Assembly: GCA_963754065.1 (NCBI GenBank)
Contig: CAVWFH010000027.1
Location: 1 to 64,000 of the forward strand
From: JALORV01 sp963754065
GTDB taxonomy: Bacteria; Pseudomonadota; Gammaproteobacteria; Burkholderiales; Burkholderiaceae_F
Length of the DNA stretch: 64,000 nucleotides
Reading direction: 5' to 3'
Shown: positions 43,178-53,863 of the stretch, one piece after another
Layout of the letters: the number at the start of each line of letters is the position of its first letter
How positions within the stretch are numbered: position 1 is the stretch's first letter
Translations under genes and position numbers: made by a program
The notes under the pieces: model-generated
The model's input: only the letters and a program-made list of their open reading frames with translations
The model's database searches: none
What the model was told of the DNA's origin: nothing

Positions 43178-44195
43178 GTGAGCGCGCGATCCAACCGAAC
43201 GGCGGCAACGGCACCGAAGCTGCGCCATGCGCGCATCATCGGCACGGGCTCCGCGTTGCCGGAGCGGGTGGTGACCAATGCCGACCTTGCCCGCGAGCTT
43301 GCCGGACGAGGCGTCGAGACCTCGGATGAATGGATCGTTGCTCGCACCGGCATCCGCCAGCGCTATATCGCGGAAGCCGGTGTCACGTCCGCTGATCTCG
43401 GCGCCCGGGCTGCGCGCGCCGCACTCGCGATGGCGGACGCGCCGGTCGAATCGGTCGACCTGATCGTTGTTGCCACGTCGACTCCGGACCAGATCTTCCC
43501 CAGCGCTGCGTGTCTGATCCAGGCGCGGCTGGGCCATCCGGGCTGTGCCGCCTTCGATGTTCAGGCGGTCTGCAGTGGATTCATCTACGGGCTCTCCGTG
43601 GCCGAGTCCATGCTGGCGTCGGGCAAGCACCGCCGCGCACTGGTGATCGGCACCGAGGTCTTTTCGCGCATTCTCGACTGGAACGATCGCACGACCTGCG
43701 TGCTGTTTGGTGATGGCGCCGGGGCTGTCCTTCTCGATGCTTCCGACTCGACCCGGCATCCTCGCCAGCGAATTGCGCGCCGATGGCAGTCAGGCCGGCA
43801 TCCTTTGCGCGGCTGGCCGGGTCAGCCACGGCGCAGTCGAAGGACATCCGTTTCTCACGATGGACGGCCAGACAGTCTTCAAGCTCGCTGTCACGAACCT
43901 CGGTACGTCGGCGGTCGATGTGCTGTCGGCGGCAGGTATGGAAACGGAACAGCTCGACTGGCTGATTCCGCACCAGGCCAACATCCGGATCATGAATGCG
44001 ATTGCCCGCCGCCTCGGATTGCCGGAGTCCAAGATGATCGTCACCGTCGATCAGCACGGCAATACGTCGGCCGCATCGGTCCCGCTCGCGCTCGATGCGG
44101 CCGTTCGTGATGGCCGCATCCGCGGCGGTCACCATGTGCTGCTGCAGGGTGTCGGCGGAGGGTTCACGTGGGGTTCGGTACTACTGAGATGGTGA
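43178..44195 (+). CDS. fabH: 3-oxoacyl-ACP synthase III (FabH), one-base frameshift
   Basis: KAS III starts fatty acid synthesis by condensing acetyl-CoA with malonyl-ACP. The first frame starts at GTG 43178, includes ARIIGTGSALPERVVTN and active Cys in VQAVCSGFIYGLSVAESM, and is conserved to GDGAGAVLLDASDS (about 43750). The family then continues in the next frame: PGILASELRADGSQAG, IPHQANIRIMNAIA with the active His, and VTVDQHGNTSAASVP with the active Asn, to TGA at 44195. Deleting one base in TCGACCCGG at 43749-43754 gives DSPGILAS and a normal 338-residue enzyme. The gene is otherwise undamaged and in its standard place, so sequence error is likely. Confidence 0.93.
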
Positions 44196-44199
44196 TGAC

Positions 44200-45150
44200 G
44201 TGAAATTGGCATTCGTCTTTCCCGGGCAAGGCTCGCAATCCGTCGGAATGCTGTCGAGCTTTTCCGAACATCCGGCCGTCGACGCTGCGATCGACCGCGC
44301 CTCGGCGGCACTGAATCAGGACATGCGGTCCCTCATTGAAAAGGGGCCGGTCGATGACCTGAACCTGACCGTGAATACGCAACCCGCCATGCTGACGGCA
44401 GGTTTCGCCATGTACGAGGCCTGGCGCGCTGCCGGGGGCGTGGAACCCGCGCTGATGGCCGGGCACAGCCTGGGCGAATACACGGCATTGACTGCAGCAC
44501 GCGCGTTGACGCTCGAGGACGCGGTGCGTCTGGTCCGGTTTCGCGCGACCGCGATGCAGGAGGCAGTGCCTGTCGGCGTTGGTGCAATGGCCGCGATACT
44601 CGGACTGTCGGACGACGACGTGCGTCGCGCCTGTGCCGAAAGCGCCGCCGGGGAAGTCGTCGAACCCGTGAACTTCAACGCGCCGGCGCAGGTCGTCATC
44701 GCCGGCCACAAGTCCGCCGTCGAGCGCGCCTGCGAGGCTGCCAAGCGGATCGGCGCCAAGCGCGCGCTGATCCTGCCGGTGTCGGCACCGTTTCATTCAT
44801 CGCTGATGCAACCGGCTGCGACGCGATTGCGTGAATATCTGTTGTCGGTACGCTTGGTCTCGCCGGCAGTACCGGTCTTGAACAATGTCGACGTCGCGCG
44901 AGAGTTCGAGCCCGCGCGTATCGTCGATGCATTGGCACGGCAGGCCGCAAGCCCGGTGCGCTGGGTCGAGACGATCCAGTCACTGGCAGGGCAGGGGGTC
45001 ACTCATGTCATCGAGTGTGGACCTGGAAGAGTGCTCGCCGGGCTGACGCGGCGCATTGCACCCACGCTGGAGAGTCTTGCCATCTACGACGATGAGAGCC
45101 TGACCGCCGCGCTCGCTGCGACGGCCAACCCTGGAGGTTCAGGCGTATGA
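44200..45150 (+). CDS. fabD: Malonyl-CoA-ACP transacylase
   Basis: A 316-residue FabD that loads malonyl groups onto ACP. LAFVFPGQGSQSVGML provides the oxyanion-hole Gln. AGHSLGEYTALTAARAL holds the nucleophile Ser, and the catalytic His is in VSAPFHSSLMQPA. The start is GTG at 44200, four bases after fabH. The stop region overlaps the fabG start by four bases. Confidence 0.97.
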   Translation: MKLAFVFPGQGSQSVGMLSSFSEHPAVDAAIDRASAALNQDMRSLIEKGPVDDLNLTVNTQPAMLTAGFAMYEAWRAAGGVEPALMAGHSLGEYTALTAARALTLEDAVRLVRFRATAMQEAVPVGVGAMAAILGLSDDDVRRACAESAAGEVVEPVNFNAPAQVVIAGHKSAVERACEAAKRIGAKRALILPVSAPFHSSLMQPAATRLREYLLSVRLVSPAVPVLNNVDVAREFEPARIVDALARQAASPVRWVETIQSLAGQGVTHVIECGPGRVLAGLTRRIAPTLESLAIYDDESLTAALAATANPGGSGV

Positions 45151-45908
45151 ACGTATTCCAGTCGCAATGCCTGATGAACGAGGTGGCGCTCGTCACCGGG
45201 GCGTCGCGCGGCATCGGCAAGTCGATAGCGGAACAACTCGCGCGTGCCGGTGCGATAGTGATCGGGACGGCTACGACGACTGCGGGAGCCGCCGGGATTT
45301 CTGAGCGCATGGCGGAGCTGGGCGCGCGTGGGCGCGGGGTAGTCTTCGATGTGCGTGACATGGCTGCCACGGATGCGCTGGTCGAAGGGATCGTGAAGGA
45401 GCACGGCAAGCTTTCGCTGCTCGTCAACAATGCCGGCATCACACGTGACACGCTCGCGATGCGCATGAAGGACGATGACTGGGGTGCGGTGCTGGACACC
45501 AATCTGTCAGGTGTCTTTCGCCTGTCGCGGGCAGTCATGCGCGGAATGATGAAGGCCAAGCACGGCCGTATCATCAACATCACATCGGTGGTGGGGGCGA
45601 GTGGCAATGCGGGCCAGGCCAACTACGCCGCGGCGAAGGCGGGCGTCGTCGGGCTCACCAAGGCACTGGCGCGCGAGGTCGGCAGCCGCGGGATCACGGT
45701 CAACTGCATTGCACCCGGCTTCATCGACACCGATATGACGCGCGCCCTGAACGAGCAGCAGACGCAGGCGCTGCTGGGGCAGATTCCGCTCGGCCGCCTC
45801 GGGCAGGCCGACGACATCGGCTCTGCCGTGGTCTTTCTCGCCTCGCCGGCGGCGTCCTACATTACCGGCGCAACGCTGCACGTCAATGGCGGCATGTATA
45901 TGAACTGA
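45147..45908 (+). CDS. fabG: 3-oxoacyl-ACP reductase
   Basis: A 253-residue SDR that reduces 3-ketoacyl-ACP with NADPH. It has TGASRGIGKSIAEQL, NNAGITRDTLAMRMKDDDW, catalytic Ser in ITSVVGASGNAGQ and YAAAKAGVVGLTKALAREV. The C-terminus SYITGATLHVNGGMYMN is the FabG tetramer end. The N-terminus carries about ten residues (NVFQSQCLMN) more than E. coli FabG; ATG at 45174 is an alternative start nearer the usual length. It is the last gene of the plsX-fabHDG translation-coupled run. Confidence 0.96.
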   Translation: MNVFQSQCLMNEVALVTGASRGIGKSIAEQLARAGAIVIGTATTTAGAAGISERMAELGARGRGVVFDVRDMAATDALVEGIVKEHGKLSLLVNNAGITRDTLAMRMKDDDWGAVLDTNLSGVFRLSRAVMRGMMKAKHGRIINITSVVGASGNAGQANYAAAKAGVVGLTKALAREVGSRGITVNCIAPGFIDTDMTRALNEQQTQALLGQIPLGRLGQADDIGSAVVFLASPAASYITGATLHVNGGMYMN

Positions 45909-45955
45909 GTGAATCCGTCGAGGCGCGCAGCATCGGCTGTGCAGTGCGCCTCTGT

Positions 45956-45961
45956 TAGAAT
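45956..45961 (+). promoter_or_regulatory. Candidate extended -10 promoter for acpP
   Basis: TGTTAGAAT (45953-45961) gives an extended -10 (TG-N-TAGAAT) about 103 bases before acpP, followed by CCGCGCGC. No clear -35 is present, which is tolerated by extended -10 promoters. A private promoter fits the very high demand for ACP. Confidence 0.5.
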
Positions 45962-46064
45962 CCGCGCGCTTTTTTCGCCGGCCAAGAATAGGGCGGTGCG
46001 CACCGGCAGCAGTCATTGCGCAGATCGTGGCGCACCCCGAACACACATGAGGCAGGAGGAGTCG

Positions 46065-46307
46065 ATGGAAAACATTGAACAACGCGTCAAGAAGATCGTC
46101 GCCGAGCAACTCGGAGTCAACGAAGCCGACATCAAGAACGAGTCGGCTTTCGTGGAAGACCTCGGTGCCGACTCGCTCGACACTGTCGAGCTTGTGATGG
46201 CGCTCGAGGACGAATTCGAGTGCGAGATACCGGATGAGGAAGCCGAAAAGATCCGCACCGTGCAGCAGGCCGTCGACTACATCAACAGCCATCTCAAGAA
46301 GGCCTGA
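46065..46307 (+). CDS. acpP: Acyl carrier protein
   Basis: An 80-residue ACP. VEDLGADSLDTVELVMALED contains the Ser of the DSL motif that AcpS (encoded at 58435) modifies with 4'-phosphopantetheine. The protein is strongly acidic, with the typical ends ENIEQRVKKIVAEQLGV and AVDYINSHLKKA. A strong ribosome site (AGGAGG-like, GGCAGGAGGAG) precedes ATG. It carries acyl chains for all fab enzymes. Confidence 0.98.
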   Translation: MENIEQRVKKIVAEQLGVNEADIKNESAFVEDLGADSLDTVELVMALEDEFECEIPDEEAEKIRTVQQAVDYINSHLKKA

Positions 46308-46340
46308 GCGGGACCGCTGGATACGTTCACCAGAGGCTCG

Positions 46341-47576
46341 ATGTCAGGCAAGCGTCGCGTCGTTGTCACGGGCCTCGGTGTCGTCAGCCCGCTTGGCAAT
46401 GACGTGCCAAGCACATGGGCGGCGCTGCTCGAGGGACGGTCGGGCATCGGGCCGATCACCCGCTTCGATGCGTCGGGGCTGAACTGCCGCATCGCGGGCG
46501 AGATCAAGAACTTCGACGTCACGACCGTGATGTCGGCCAAGGAAGCGCGCCACGTCGATATCTTCATCCACTACGGCGTCGCCGCCTCGGCCGAAGCGTT
46601 GAAGGACAGTGGGCTCGAAGTCAGCGATGCCAATCGCGACCGCATCGGCTGTGTGATTGGCTCGGGCATCGGCGGTCTGCCGATGATCGAGGAGAACCAC
46701 ACGCAGCTGCTCAACCGCGGACCGCGTCGCGTTTCTCCGTTTTTCGTTCCCGGTTCGATCATCAACATGATCGCCGGCACGGTCTCGATCCGTTATGGCT
46801 TGCGCGGGCCTAACCTCGCGATCGTCAGCGCCTGCACGACCGGCCTGCATTCGATCGGAGAGGCGGGCCGACTGATCGAATACGGCGACGCCGACGTGAT
46901 GGTGGCCGGCGGGGCCGAGGGCTCGACGTGTCCGCTGGGAGTCGGCGGCTTCGACAGCATGAAGGCCATGTCGACGCGCAACGACGATCCCACGACCGCC
47001 AGCCGGCCGTTCGACCGCGACCGCGACGGCTTCGTCCTGGCCGAGGGCGCCGGCATCGTCGTGCTGGAAGAGTACGAGCACGCGCGGCGGCGCGGCGCTC
47101 GCATCTACTGCGAACTGGTCGGCTATGGCATGAGCGCAGACGCGCACCATATGACGGCTCCTGACATGGATGGACCGCGGCGCTGCATGCTGGCCGCACT
47201 GAGGAATGCCGGCGTCAATGCCGACGAAGTCGACTATCTGAATGCTCACGGCACCTCGACACCGCTGGGTGATGTCAACGAGACGAAGGCAATCAAGTCC
47301 GCCCTCGGCGAACAGGCCCGCGCCATGGTCGTCAACTCGACCAAGTCGATGACGGGCCATTTGCTCGGTGGTGCCGGCGGCATCGAGTCGGTGTTCACCG
47401 CGCTCGCGGTTCATCACCAGGTGTCGCCGCCGACCATCAATATCTTCAACCAGGATCCGGAGTGCGACCTCGACTATTGCGCCAACACGGCACGCGCAAT
47501 GAAGATCGATGTCGCCCTCAAGAACTCGTTCGGTTTCGGCGGAACGAACGGGACCCTGGTCTTCAAGCGACATTGA
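46341..47576 (+). CDS. fabF: 3-oxoacyl-ACP synthase II
   Basis: A 411-residue KAS II elongating enzyme. VVVTGLGVVSPLGNDV is the start block, SACTTGLHSIGEAGRLI contains the nucleophile Cys, and the two catalytic His are in YLNAHGTSTPLGDVNETKAI (quote: NAHGTSTPLGD) and STKSMTGHLLGGAGG. GFGGTNGTLVFKRH is the expected end. It lies 33 bases after acpP. The stop is immediately followed by the GTG of the YgfX-like gene. Confidence 0.97.
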   Translation: MSGKRRVVVTGLGVVSPLGNDVPSTWAALLEGRSGIGPITRFDASGLNCRIAGEIKNFDVTTVMSAKEARHVDIFIHYGVAASAEALKDSGLEVSDANRDRIGCVIGSGIGGLPMIEENHTQLLNRGPRRVSPFFVPGSIINMIAGTVSIRYGLRGPNLAIVSACTTGLHSIGEAGRLIEYGDADVMVAGGAEGSTCPLGVGGFDSMKAMSTRNDDPTTASRPFDRDRDGFVLAEGAGIVVLEEYEHARRRGARIYCELVGYGMSADAHHMTAPDMDGPRRCMLAALRNAGVNADEVDYLNAHGTSTPLGDVNETKAIKSALGEQARAMVVNSTKSMTGHLLGGAGGIESVFTALAVHHQVSPPTINIFNQDPECDLDYCANTARAMKIDVALKNSFGFGGTNGTLVFKRH

Positions 47577-48056
47577 GTGATCCTCGGCTGGACCGTCCTG
47601 CAGCCGTCGGCGCGGGAACGGCGGCTCTGGCTCGCAGCCGTGGCGGCAACCGCTGCCTCTGCCGGCGTGTTGGTCGTCGCGGCCCTGCTTGCCGACCCGC
47701 GTTACCCGGTTCGAGTCTGGGGCGCCGCACTCGTGTCGGCCGCGGCTACGGCCTGGGCGCTGTCGAACGCCCGCCCATCGTCCGGCCGAAGTCGAGAAGT
47801 GAGGATCGACGCCGAAGGCTCTATCTGGATGCGGACGCAACCCGCAGCTGGCGATTCGGAGTGCAAGTCGCGCAGTGTTTTCGTCGCCCCCTGGTTGATA
47901 ACCTTCCGTTGTGGTGCCATGTTGGTCGCTGTCTGGCCGGATTCGCTGCCTTCGGACGCCTTTCGCCGCCTGCATGCCTGTGCGCGGTGGTCGGGTTCAA
48001 CGGCCTACTCAAGCCAGTCGGCAGTTCCCGGAAACCAGGTCGACCCGCGACGATGA
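47577..48056 (+). CDS. YgfX/CptA-like membrane protein
   Basis: A 159-residue protein with two adjacent membrane helices (LWLAAVAATAASAGVLVVAALL and VWGAALVSAAATAWALS, the first shown here only to mark the segment), followed by a cytoplasmic part. That part contains VFVAPWLITFRCGAMLVAV and a helix with DAFRRLHACARW. This layout (TM hairpin, then a PW-x-(I/L) strand, then a C-terminal R-R-L helix) matches the YgfX (PF07254) family. In E. coli YgfX pairs with SdhE/YgfY and affects cell division; no sdhE is present here. The start is GTG directly after the fabF stop. It sits between fabF and rpoE, a position where betaproteobacteria usually have a gene annotated hypothetical. Confidence 0.65.
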   Translation: MILGWTVLQPSARERRLWLAAVAATAASAGVLVVAALLADPRYPVRVWGAALVSAAATAWALSNARPSSGRSREVRIDAEGSIWMRTQPAAGDSECKSRSVFVAPWLITFRCGAMLVAVWPDSLPSDAFRRLHACARWSGSTAYSSQSAVPGNQVDPRR

Positions 48057-48141
48057 CGATCTTTGCTGAACGGCGCTGCCGCGCCGGGACGATGGGCAGG
48101 CCTTGTTTCGGCCGGCCCGGATTCGCCCGCCGGGAGCCACC

Positions 48142-48741
48142 GTGTCTGATCGGGACATCGACCAGAAGCTGGTCGAACGCGTACAGCGTGGTGACAAGGC
48201 GGCTTTCGACCTGCTGGTCGTGAAATACCAGCGCAAGATCTTTCGGCTGCTGTCTCGGCTGATTCGCGATTCAGCCGAAGTCGAGGATGTCGCCCAGGAG
48301 GCGTTCATCAAGGCCTACCGGGCGCTTCCCAATTTCCGCGGGGAAAGCGCCTTTTACACATGGCTTTACCGCATTGCGATCAACACGGCAAAGAACTGGC
48401 TGGTATCCCAGGGCCGGCGGGCCCCGACGTCGACAGAGGCAGATGTCGAAGAAGCGGAAACTTTTGACGACGGAGAGCACCTAAGAGACCTGAACACGCC
48501 GGATGCGATGCTGCTGACCAAGCAGGTCGCTGACGCGGTGAACCGGGCGATTGAGCGCCTTCCGGAAGACTTGAAGACGGCGATCGTGCTGCGGGAGCTG
48601 GAAGGATTCAGTTATGAGGAAATTTCAGAGACCATGAACTGTCCGATCGGAACGGTCCGCTCGCGTATCTTCCGGGCGCGGGAGGCGATCGCCGAAGAAC
48701 TCCGGCCCGTGCTCAATACGACGAAGGACCAGCGGTGGTAG
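48142..48741 (+). CDS. rpoE: RNA polymerase sigma factor RpoE (sigma-E/AlgU)
   Basis: A 199-residue ECF sigma factor. Region 2 is DKAAFDLLVVKYQRKIFRLL with VEDVAQEAFIKAYRALPNF, and region 4 is RLPEDLKTAIVLRELEGFSY with EISETMNCPIGTVRSRIFRA. Length and sequence match RpoE/AlgU rather than the FecI groups. It directs transcription of envelope-stress genes and is held inactive by RseA. The start is GTG at 48142 after GGGAG. The genes rseA, rseB and mucD follow, the standard regulatory operon. Confidence 0.97.
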   Translation: MSDRDIDQKLVERVQRGDKAAFDLLVVKYQRKIFRLLSRLIRDSAEVEDVAQEAFIKAYRALPNFRGESAFYTWLYRIAINTAKNWLVSQGRRAPTSTEADVEEAETFDDGEHLRDLNTPDAMLLTKQVADAVNRAIERLPEDLKTAIVLRELEGFSYEEISETMNCPIGTVRSRIFRAREAIAEELRPVLNTTKDQRW

Positions 48742-48751
48742 GGTGGAATCC

Positions 48752-49348
48752 ATGAAAAAGGCAGCAAACCCGGCGACTTCTCGACCGGATGACGAGGCAC
48801 TGTCGAGCCTGATGGACGGCGAACTGGGCGCCGAAGAGGAGCATTGCCTGCTCGACGCCTTGTGCGCCGACGCGCGACTTCGCGATGAATGGGTCGCATT
48901 TCATGTCGTCTCCGACGCTCTGCAGTCAACGGAAGTTGCCGCCGCGCATTCATCGGCGTTCTGCGCCCGCATAACCGAGGCAATCACGCGCGAACCGGCG
49001 ATCCTCGCGCCGCGTGCGCTGATGCCAGCGCGGTCGCCATTGCGCCGCTTCCTGGCGCCGGGGCTCGCGGTGGCCGCCTCCGCGGCAGTGATCGGATTCG
49101 TGGCGGTGCCGCTGATGCGGACCCCGGAGCAGGCGCCGACGGTCCAACAAGCGGCCGTACAAGCCACACCTGCTGCAGCCCCTGTTTCGGCGGCAGAACA
49201 GACCGCACGCCGGGCGGCAGCGACTGTCGCCAATGCCCGCGCTTTCCAGGCCTACCTGGTGGCACATCGCGAGTTGACGACGGGCGCGGCATTGCCGCGC
49301 GCGACTCCCTATCTGCGCACTACGGGCGAACAGCCCGACGGTCGGTGA
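48752..49348 (+). CDS. rseA: Anti-sigma-E factor RseA
   Basis: A 198-residue RseA/MucA. The N-terminal cytoplasmic anti-sigma domain has DDEALSSLMDGELGAEEEHC and LRDEWVAFHVVSDALQS. One membrane helix (APGLAVAASAAVIGFVAVPL, near residue 100) follows, and an Ala/Gln-rich periplasmic tail contains ARAFQAYLVAHREL. It binds RpoE until DegS/RseP-type proteolysis releases it. The stop overlaps the rseB start (TGATG). Confidence 0.92.
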   Translation: MKKAANPATSRPDDEALSSLMDGELGAEEEHCLLDALCADARLRDEWVAFHVVSDALQSTEVAAAHSSAFCARITEAITREPAILAPRALMPARSPLRRFLAPGLAVAASAAVIGFVAVPLMRTPEQAPTVQQAAVQATPAAAPVSAAEQTARRAAATVANARAFQAYLVAHRELTTGAALPRATPYLRTTGEQPDGR

Positions 49349-50388
49349 TGCAGCACGCTCGCTTTTCACCGCTGGTGGCGGCGGTCCTCCGTCGTTGGCT
49401 GCCAGCTCTCGTGGTTGCCGGCGGCGCGCTTGCAGCGGCCGGAGTGCCTGCGCAGGAACGGGCCCGGCAAAGCGGCGCCTTGCCGGTACGAACGGAACTG
49501 CAATGGATCCAGGCGATCCAGAAGGCCGCCGTGCGCGTGAATTACAGCGGCACCGTCGTCTACCAGTCGGACGGCGAGATGAGCTCGTCGCGCATCACGC
49601 ATATGTTCGATGGGACCAATTCTCATGAGCGCGTGCAGACGCTGGATGGCAAGCCACGCGAATACATCCGGCTGCGCACCGGCAACAATGACGAAGTGCA
49701 TTGTCTGATCCCGGAGTCGCGTCGCGTGGTCATCGAGCACCGAGCTGTCGAGGATCCGTTCCCAGGGCTGACCGGTGCTCCGGCCGAAGCGATCCTGGAG
49801 CGATACGACGTAAAGATCGGCGGTGTTGAGCGCGTTGCCGGCATCGAGTGCCAGGTCCTGACACTCGAACCGCGAGATGCCCTGCGCTACGGCTATCGAC
49901 TCTGTGTGGACCGCGCGACCGGCCTGCTGCTGAAGGCACAGACGCTGGGCGAGGGACGGGAAGTGAAGGAGCAGGTCTCGTTCACCGACATTCGCATTGG
50001 CGAACGCATCGATCGCTCGCGTCTGAAGCCGGCCTGGCCCACCGAAGGGTGGACCATTGAGCGAACGGAGTACCGGCGCGTCGATCTCGAAAAGGCAGGG
50101 TGGCTGGTGCCAACACCCGAGGGATTCCGGCGGACCAAGGAAGTATTGCGTCGCATGGGATCACGCGACGCGATGCAGGCGGTTTTCAGCGATGGCCTTG
50201 CCACGCTTTCCGTGTTCATCGAGCCCGTGGCTGACGGCAAGGTGGCCGCAGACGCAGTCCAGGTCATGGGGCCGACCGCTGCCTACTCACGGCGCCTTGG
50301 CGATGCGCTGGTCACCGTCGTCGGCGAGGTTCCGCCGGAGGCCGTGCGAACCGTGGCGAATTCGGTGGAGTTTCGTGGCCCTCGCTGA
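49348..50388 (+). CDS. rseB: Sigma-E factor regulatory protein RseB/MucB
   Basis: A 346-residue periplasmic protein with a signal region (LPALVVAGGALAAAGVPAQE). The lipoprotein-carrier-like N-domain (AVRVNYSGTVVYQSDGEMSS) and the C-terminal domain with GLATLSVFIEPV follow. RseB senses mislocalised lipopolysaccharide or lipoproteins and protects RseA from cleavage. Position between rseA and mucD confirms the call. Confidence 0.94.
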   Translation: MQHARFSPLVAAVLRRWLPALVVAGGALAAAGVPAQERARQSGALPVRTELQWIQAIQKAAVRVNYSGTVVYQSDGEMSSSRITHMFDGTNSHERVQTLDGKPREYIRLRTGNNDEVHCLIPESRRVVIEHRAVEDPFPGLTGAPAEAILERYDVKIGGVERVAGIECQVLTLEPRDALRYGYRLCVDRATGLLLKAQTLGEGREVKEQVSFTDIRIGERIDRSRLKPAWPTEGWTIERTEYRRVDLEKAGWLVPTPEGFRRTKEVLRRMGSRDAMQAVFSDGLATLSVFIEPVADGKVAADAVQVMGPTAAYSRRLGDALVTVVGEVPPEAVRTVANSVEFRGPR

Positions 50389-50433
50389 AGTGTCTGGGCA
50401 GGGGTCGTCTCAAGTTCGTAGAGGAAGACAGGA

Positions 50434-51894
50434 ATGATCAGAAAATTTGCTGCTGCCATTTTCGCCCCGCTGCTGGCGATTGCGTTGCCGCTGCTTGCAT
50501 CGGGCGCGCACGCACAGCCAAGCCAGAACCTGCCCGACTTCGCTGATCTCGCGGAGCGCGCGGGGCCAGCGGTCGTCAATATCCGCACGACGGCCCGCGT
50601 GACTGCCAATGCCGGGGCTCTGCCGTTCCCTGACATCGACGAGAACGATCCGATGTACGAGTTCTTCCGTCGCTTCTTCCCGAATCCCCCGCAGCAGGGT
50701 CCGCAGCCGAGCCCCCGCCAGGGTCCAGGCCAGGGTCCCGGCCCTCGTCGCGATGTCCCCCGCGGCCTGGGTTCAGGCTTCATTCTCTCGGCCGATGGCT
50801 ATGTGATGACGAACGCACATGTCGTCGAGGGTGCTGACGACATCACGGTGACGCTGACCGACAAACGCGAATTCAAGGGCAAGGTCATCGGCGCCGACCG
50901 CCGTACTGACGTCGCCCTGGTGAAGATCGAGGCATCCGGTCTGCCGAGCGTCAAGGTTGGGGATCCGAACCGGTTGCGAGTGGGTGAATGGGTCGTCGCG
51001 ATCGGTTCACCGTTCGGACTGGAGAACACCGTCACCGCCGGAATCGTCAGCGCGAAGGCGCGCGAGACCGGAGAGTTCCTTCCCTTCATCCAGACCGACG
51101 TGGCCGTGAATCCGGGCAACTCGGGCGGCCCCTTGCTCAACATGCGCGGCGAGGTCATCGGCATCAACTCGCAGATATTCACCACGTCCGGCGGTTACAA
51201 CGGCATTTCCTTTGCGATACCGATCGACGAGGCGATGAACGTGCAGCAGCAGCTGCGTTCGTCCGGGCGCGTGATCCGCGGGCGGATCGGAGTCGGGATC
51301 GAAGGTGTCTCCAAGGAAGTTGCTGAAGCGATCGGCCTGGGGGCGCCACCTCGAGGCGCGCTGGTCAATTCCGTCGAGAAAGATGGCCCGGCCGCCAAGG
51401 CGGGGCTGGAAGCGGGCGACGTCATCCTGCGTTTTGACGGACGCACGATCGAGCGTTCGAGCGACCTGCCGCGCATCGTCGGCGGCACCAAGCCCGGCAC
51501 GAACTCCGCGCTGACAGTGTTTCGCAAAGGCGCGCAGCGCGAACTGAAGGTCACGGTCGGCGAAATGCCGCAGGATCGGCCGCGCACCGCCCGTGCGGCA
51601 GAGCCGACCAAGCCGGCGACACCCGCTAATGCGCTGGGCCTTGGCGTATCCGACGTGGCACCGGACAAGCTCAAGGAACTCGGTATCAAGGGCGGCGTCC
51701 AGGTGGATGTGGTCGATGGACTGGCCGCCGCGGCGGGACTGCGGACCGGCGACGTCATTACCCAGATGAACAGCAGCGAAGTGCAGAACGCTCGCCAGTT
51801 CAACGAGGCCGTGACCAAACTCGATCCGAAGAAGGACGTTGCCGTGCTCGTGCGGCGTGGCGAAGCTTCGCGTTTCGTGATCATCCGGCGCTGA
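50434..51894 (+). CDS. degP: Periplasmic serine protease DegP/MucD
   Basis: A 486-residue HtrA protease with signal peptide (FAPLLAIALPLLASGAHAQ). The catalytic triad is His in TNAHVVEGAD (near residue 128), Asp in DRRTDVALV (near 158) and Ser in NPGNSGGPLL (near 231). A Pro/Gln/Gly-rich insertion (PQQGPQPSPRQGPGQGPG) sits in the LA loop, where DegP-type proteins vary. Two PDZ domains follow (GALVNSVEKDGPAAKAGL and VQVDVVDGLAAAAGL). It degrades misfolded envelope proteins and closes the sigma-E operon. Confidence 0.95.
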   Translation: MIRKFAAAIFAPLLAIALPLLASGAHAQPSQNLPDFADLAERAGPAVVNIRTTARVTANAGALPFPDIDENDPMYEFFRRFFPNPPQQGPQPSPRQGPGQGPGPRRDVPRGLGSGFILSADGYVMTNAHVVEGADDITVTLTDKREFKGKVIGADRRTDVALVKIEASGLPSVKVGDPNRLRVGEWVVAIGSPFGLENTVTAGIVSAKARETGEFLPFIQTDVAVNPGNSGGPLLNMRGEVIGINSQIFTTSGGYNGISFAIPIDEAMNVQQQLRSSGRVIRGRIGVGIEGVSKEVAEAIGLGAPPRGALVNSVEKDGPAAKAGLEAGDVILRFDGRTIERSSDLPRIVGGTKPGTNSALTVFRKGAQRELKVTVGEMPQDRPRTARAAEPTKPATPANALGLGVSDVAPDKLKELGIKGGVQVDVVDGLAAAAGLRTGDVITQMNSSEVQNARQFNEAVTKLDPKKDVAVLVRRGEASRFVIIRR

Positions 51895-51930
51895 TCCGGC
51901 GCTGGTCCGGGGCCTTTGGCCGGGTCGCGG

Positions 51931-51988
51931 TAAAATCCGCGGCCCTACCGGTAGTGGGGGTGTGCCTTGCGGTCACCCCCATTTCTTT
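51931..51988 (+). promoter_or_regulatory. Candidate -10 and terminator-like hairpin in the mucD-lepA spacer
   Basis: TAAAAT at 51931-51936 is a good -10 hexamer. Downstream, TGGGGGTG (51955-51962) pairs with CACCCCCA (51974-51981) around an 11-base loop and is followed by TTTCTTTG. If mucD transcripts run into it, it is an intrinsic terminator. If lepA starts at this -10, the hairpin lies in the lepA leader and could attenuate it. Confidence 0.55.
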
Positions 51989-52069
51989 GTTGGGCGGCAG
52001 CCTTGCTCGCCGCCGACGCCACGAATCGCACTGCCGGAGACCGTTGCCGGTCTTTCCGGCGCAAAGCGC

Positions 52070-53859
<1,790 letters not shown>

Positions 53860-53863
<4 letters not shown>

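Noticed and set aside
43740..43760. Programmed ribosomal frameshifting in fabH
   Set aside because: There is no slippery heptamer, and FabH is not known to use recoding; an extra base from sequencing or mutation is simpler.
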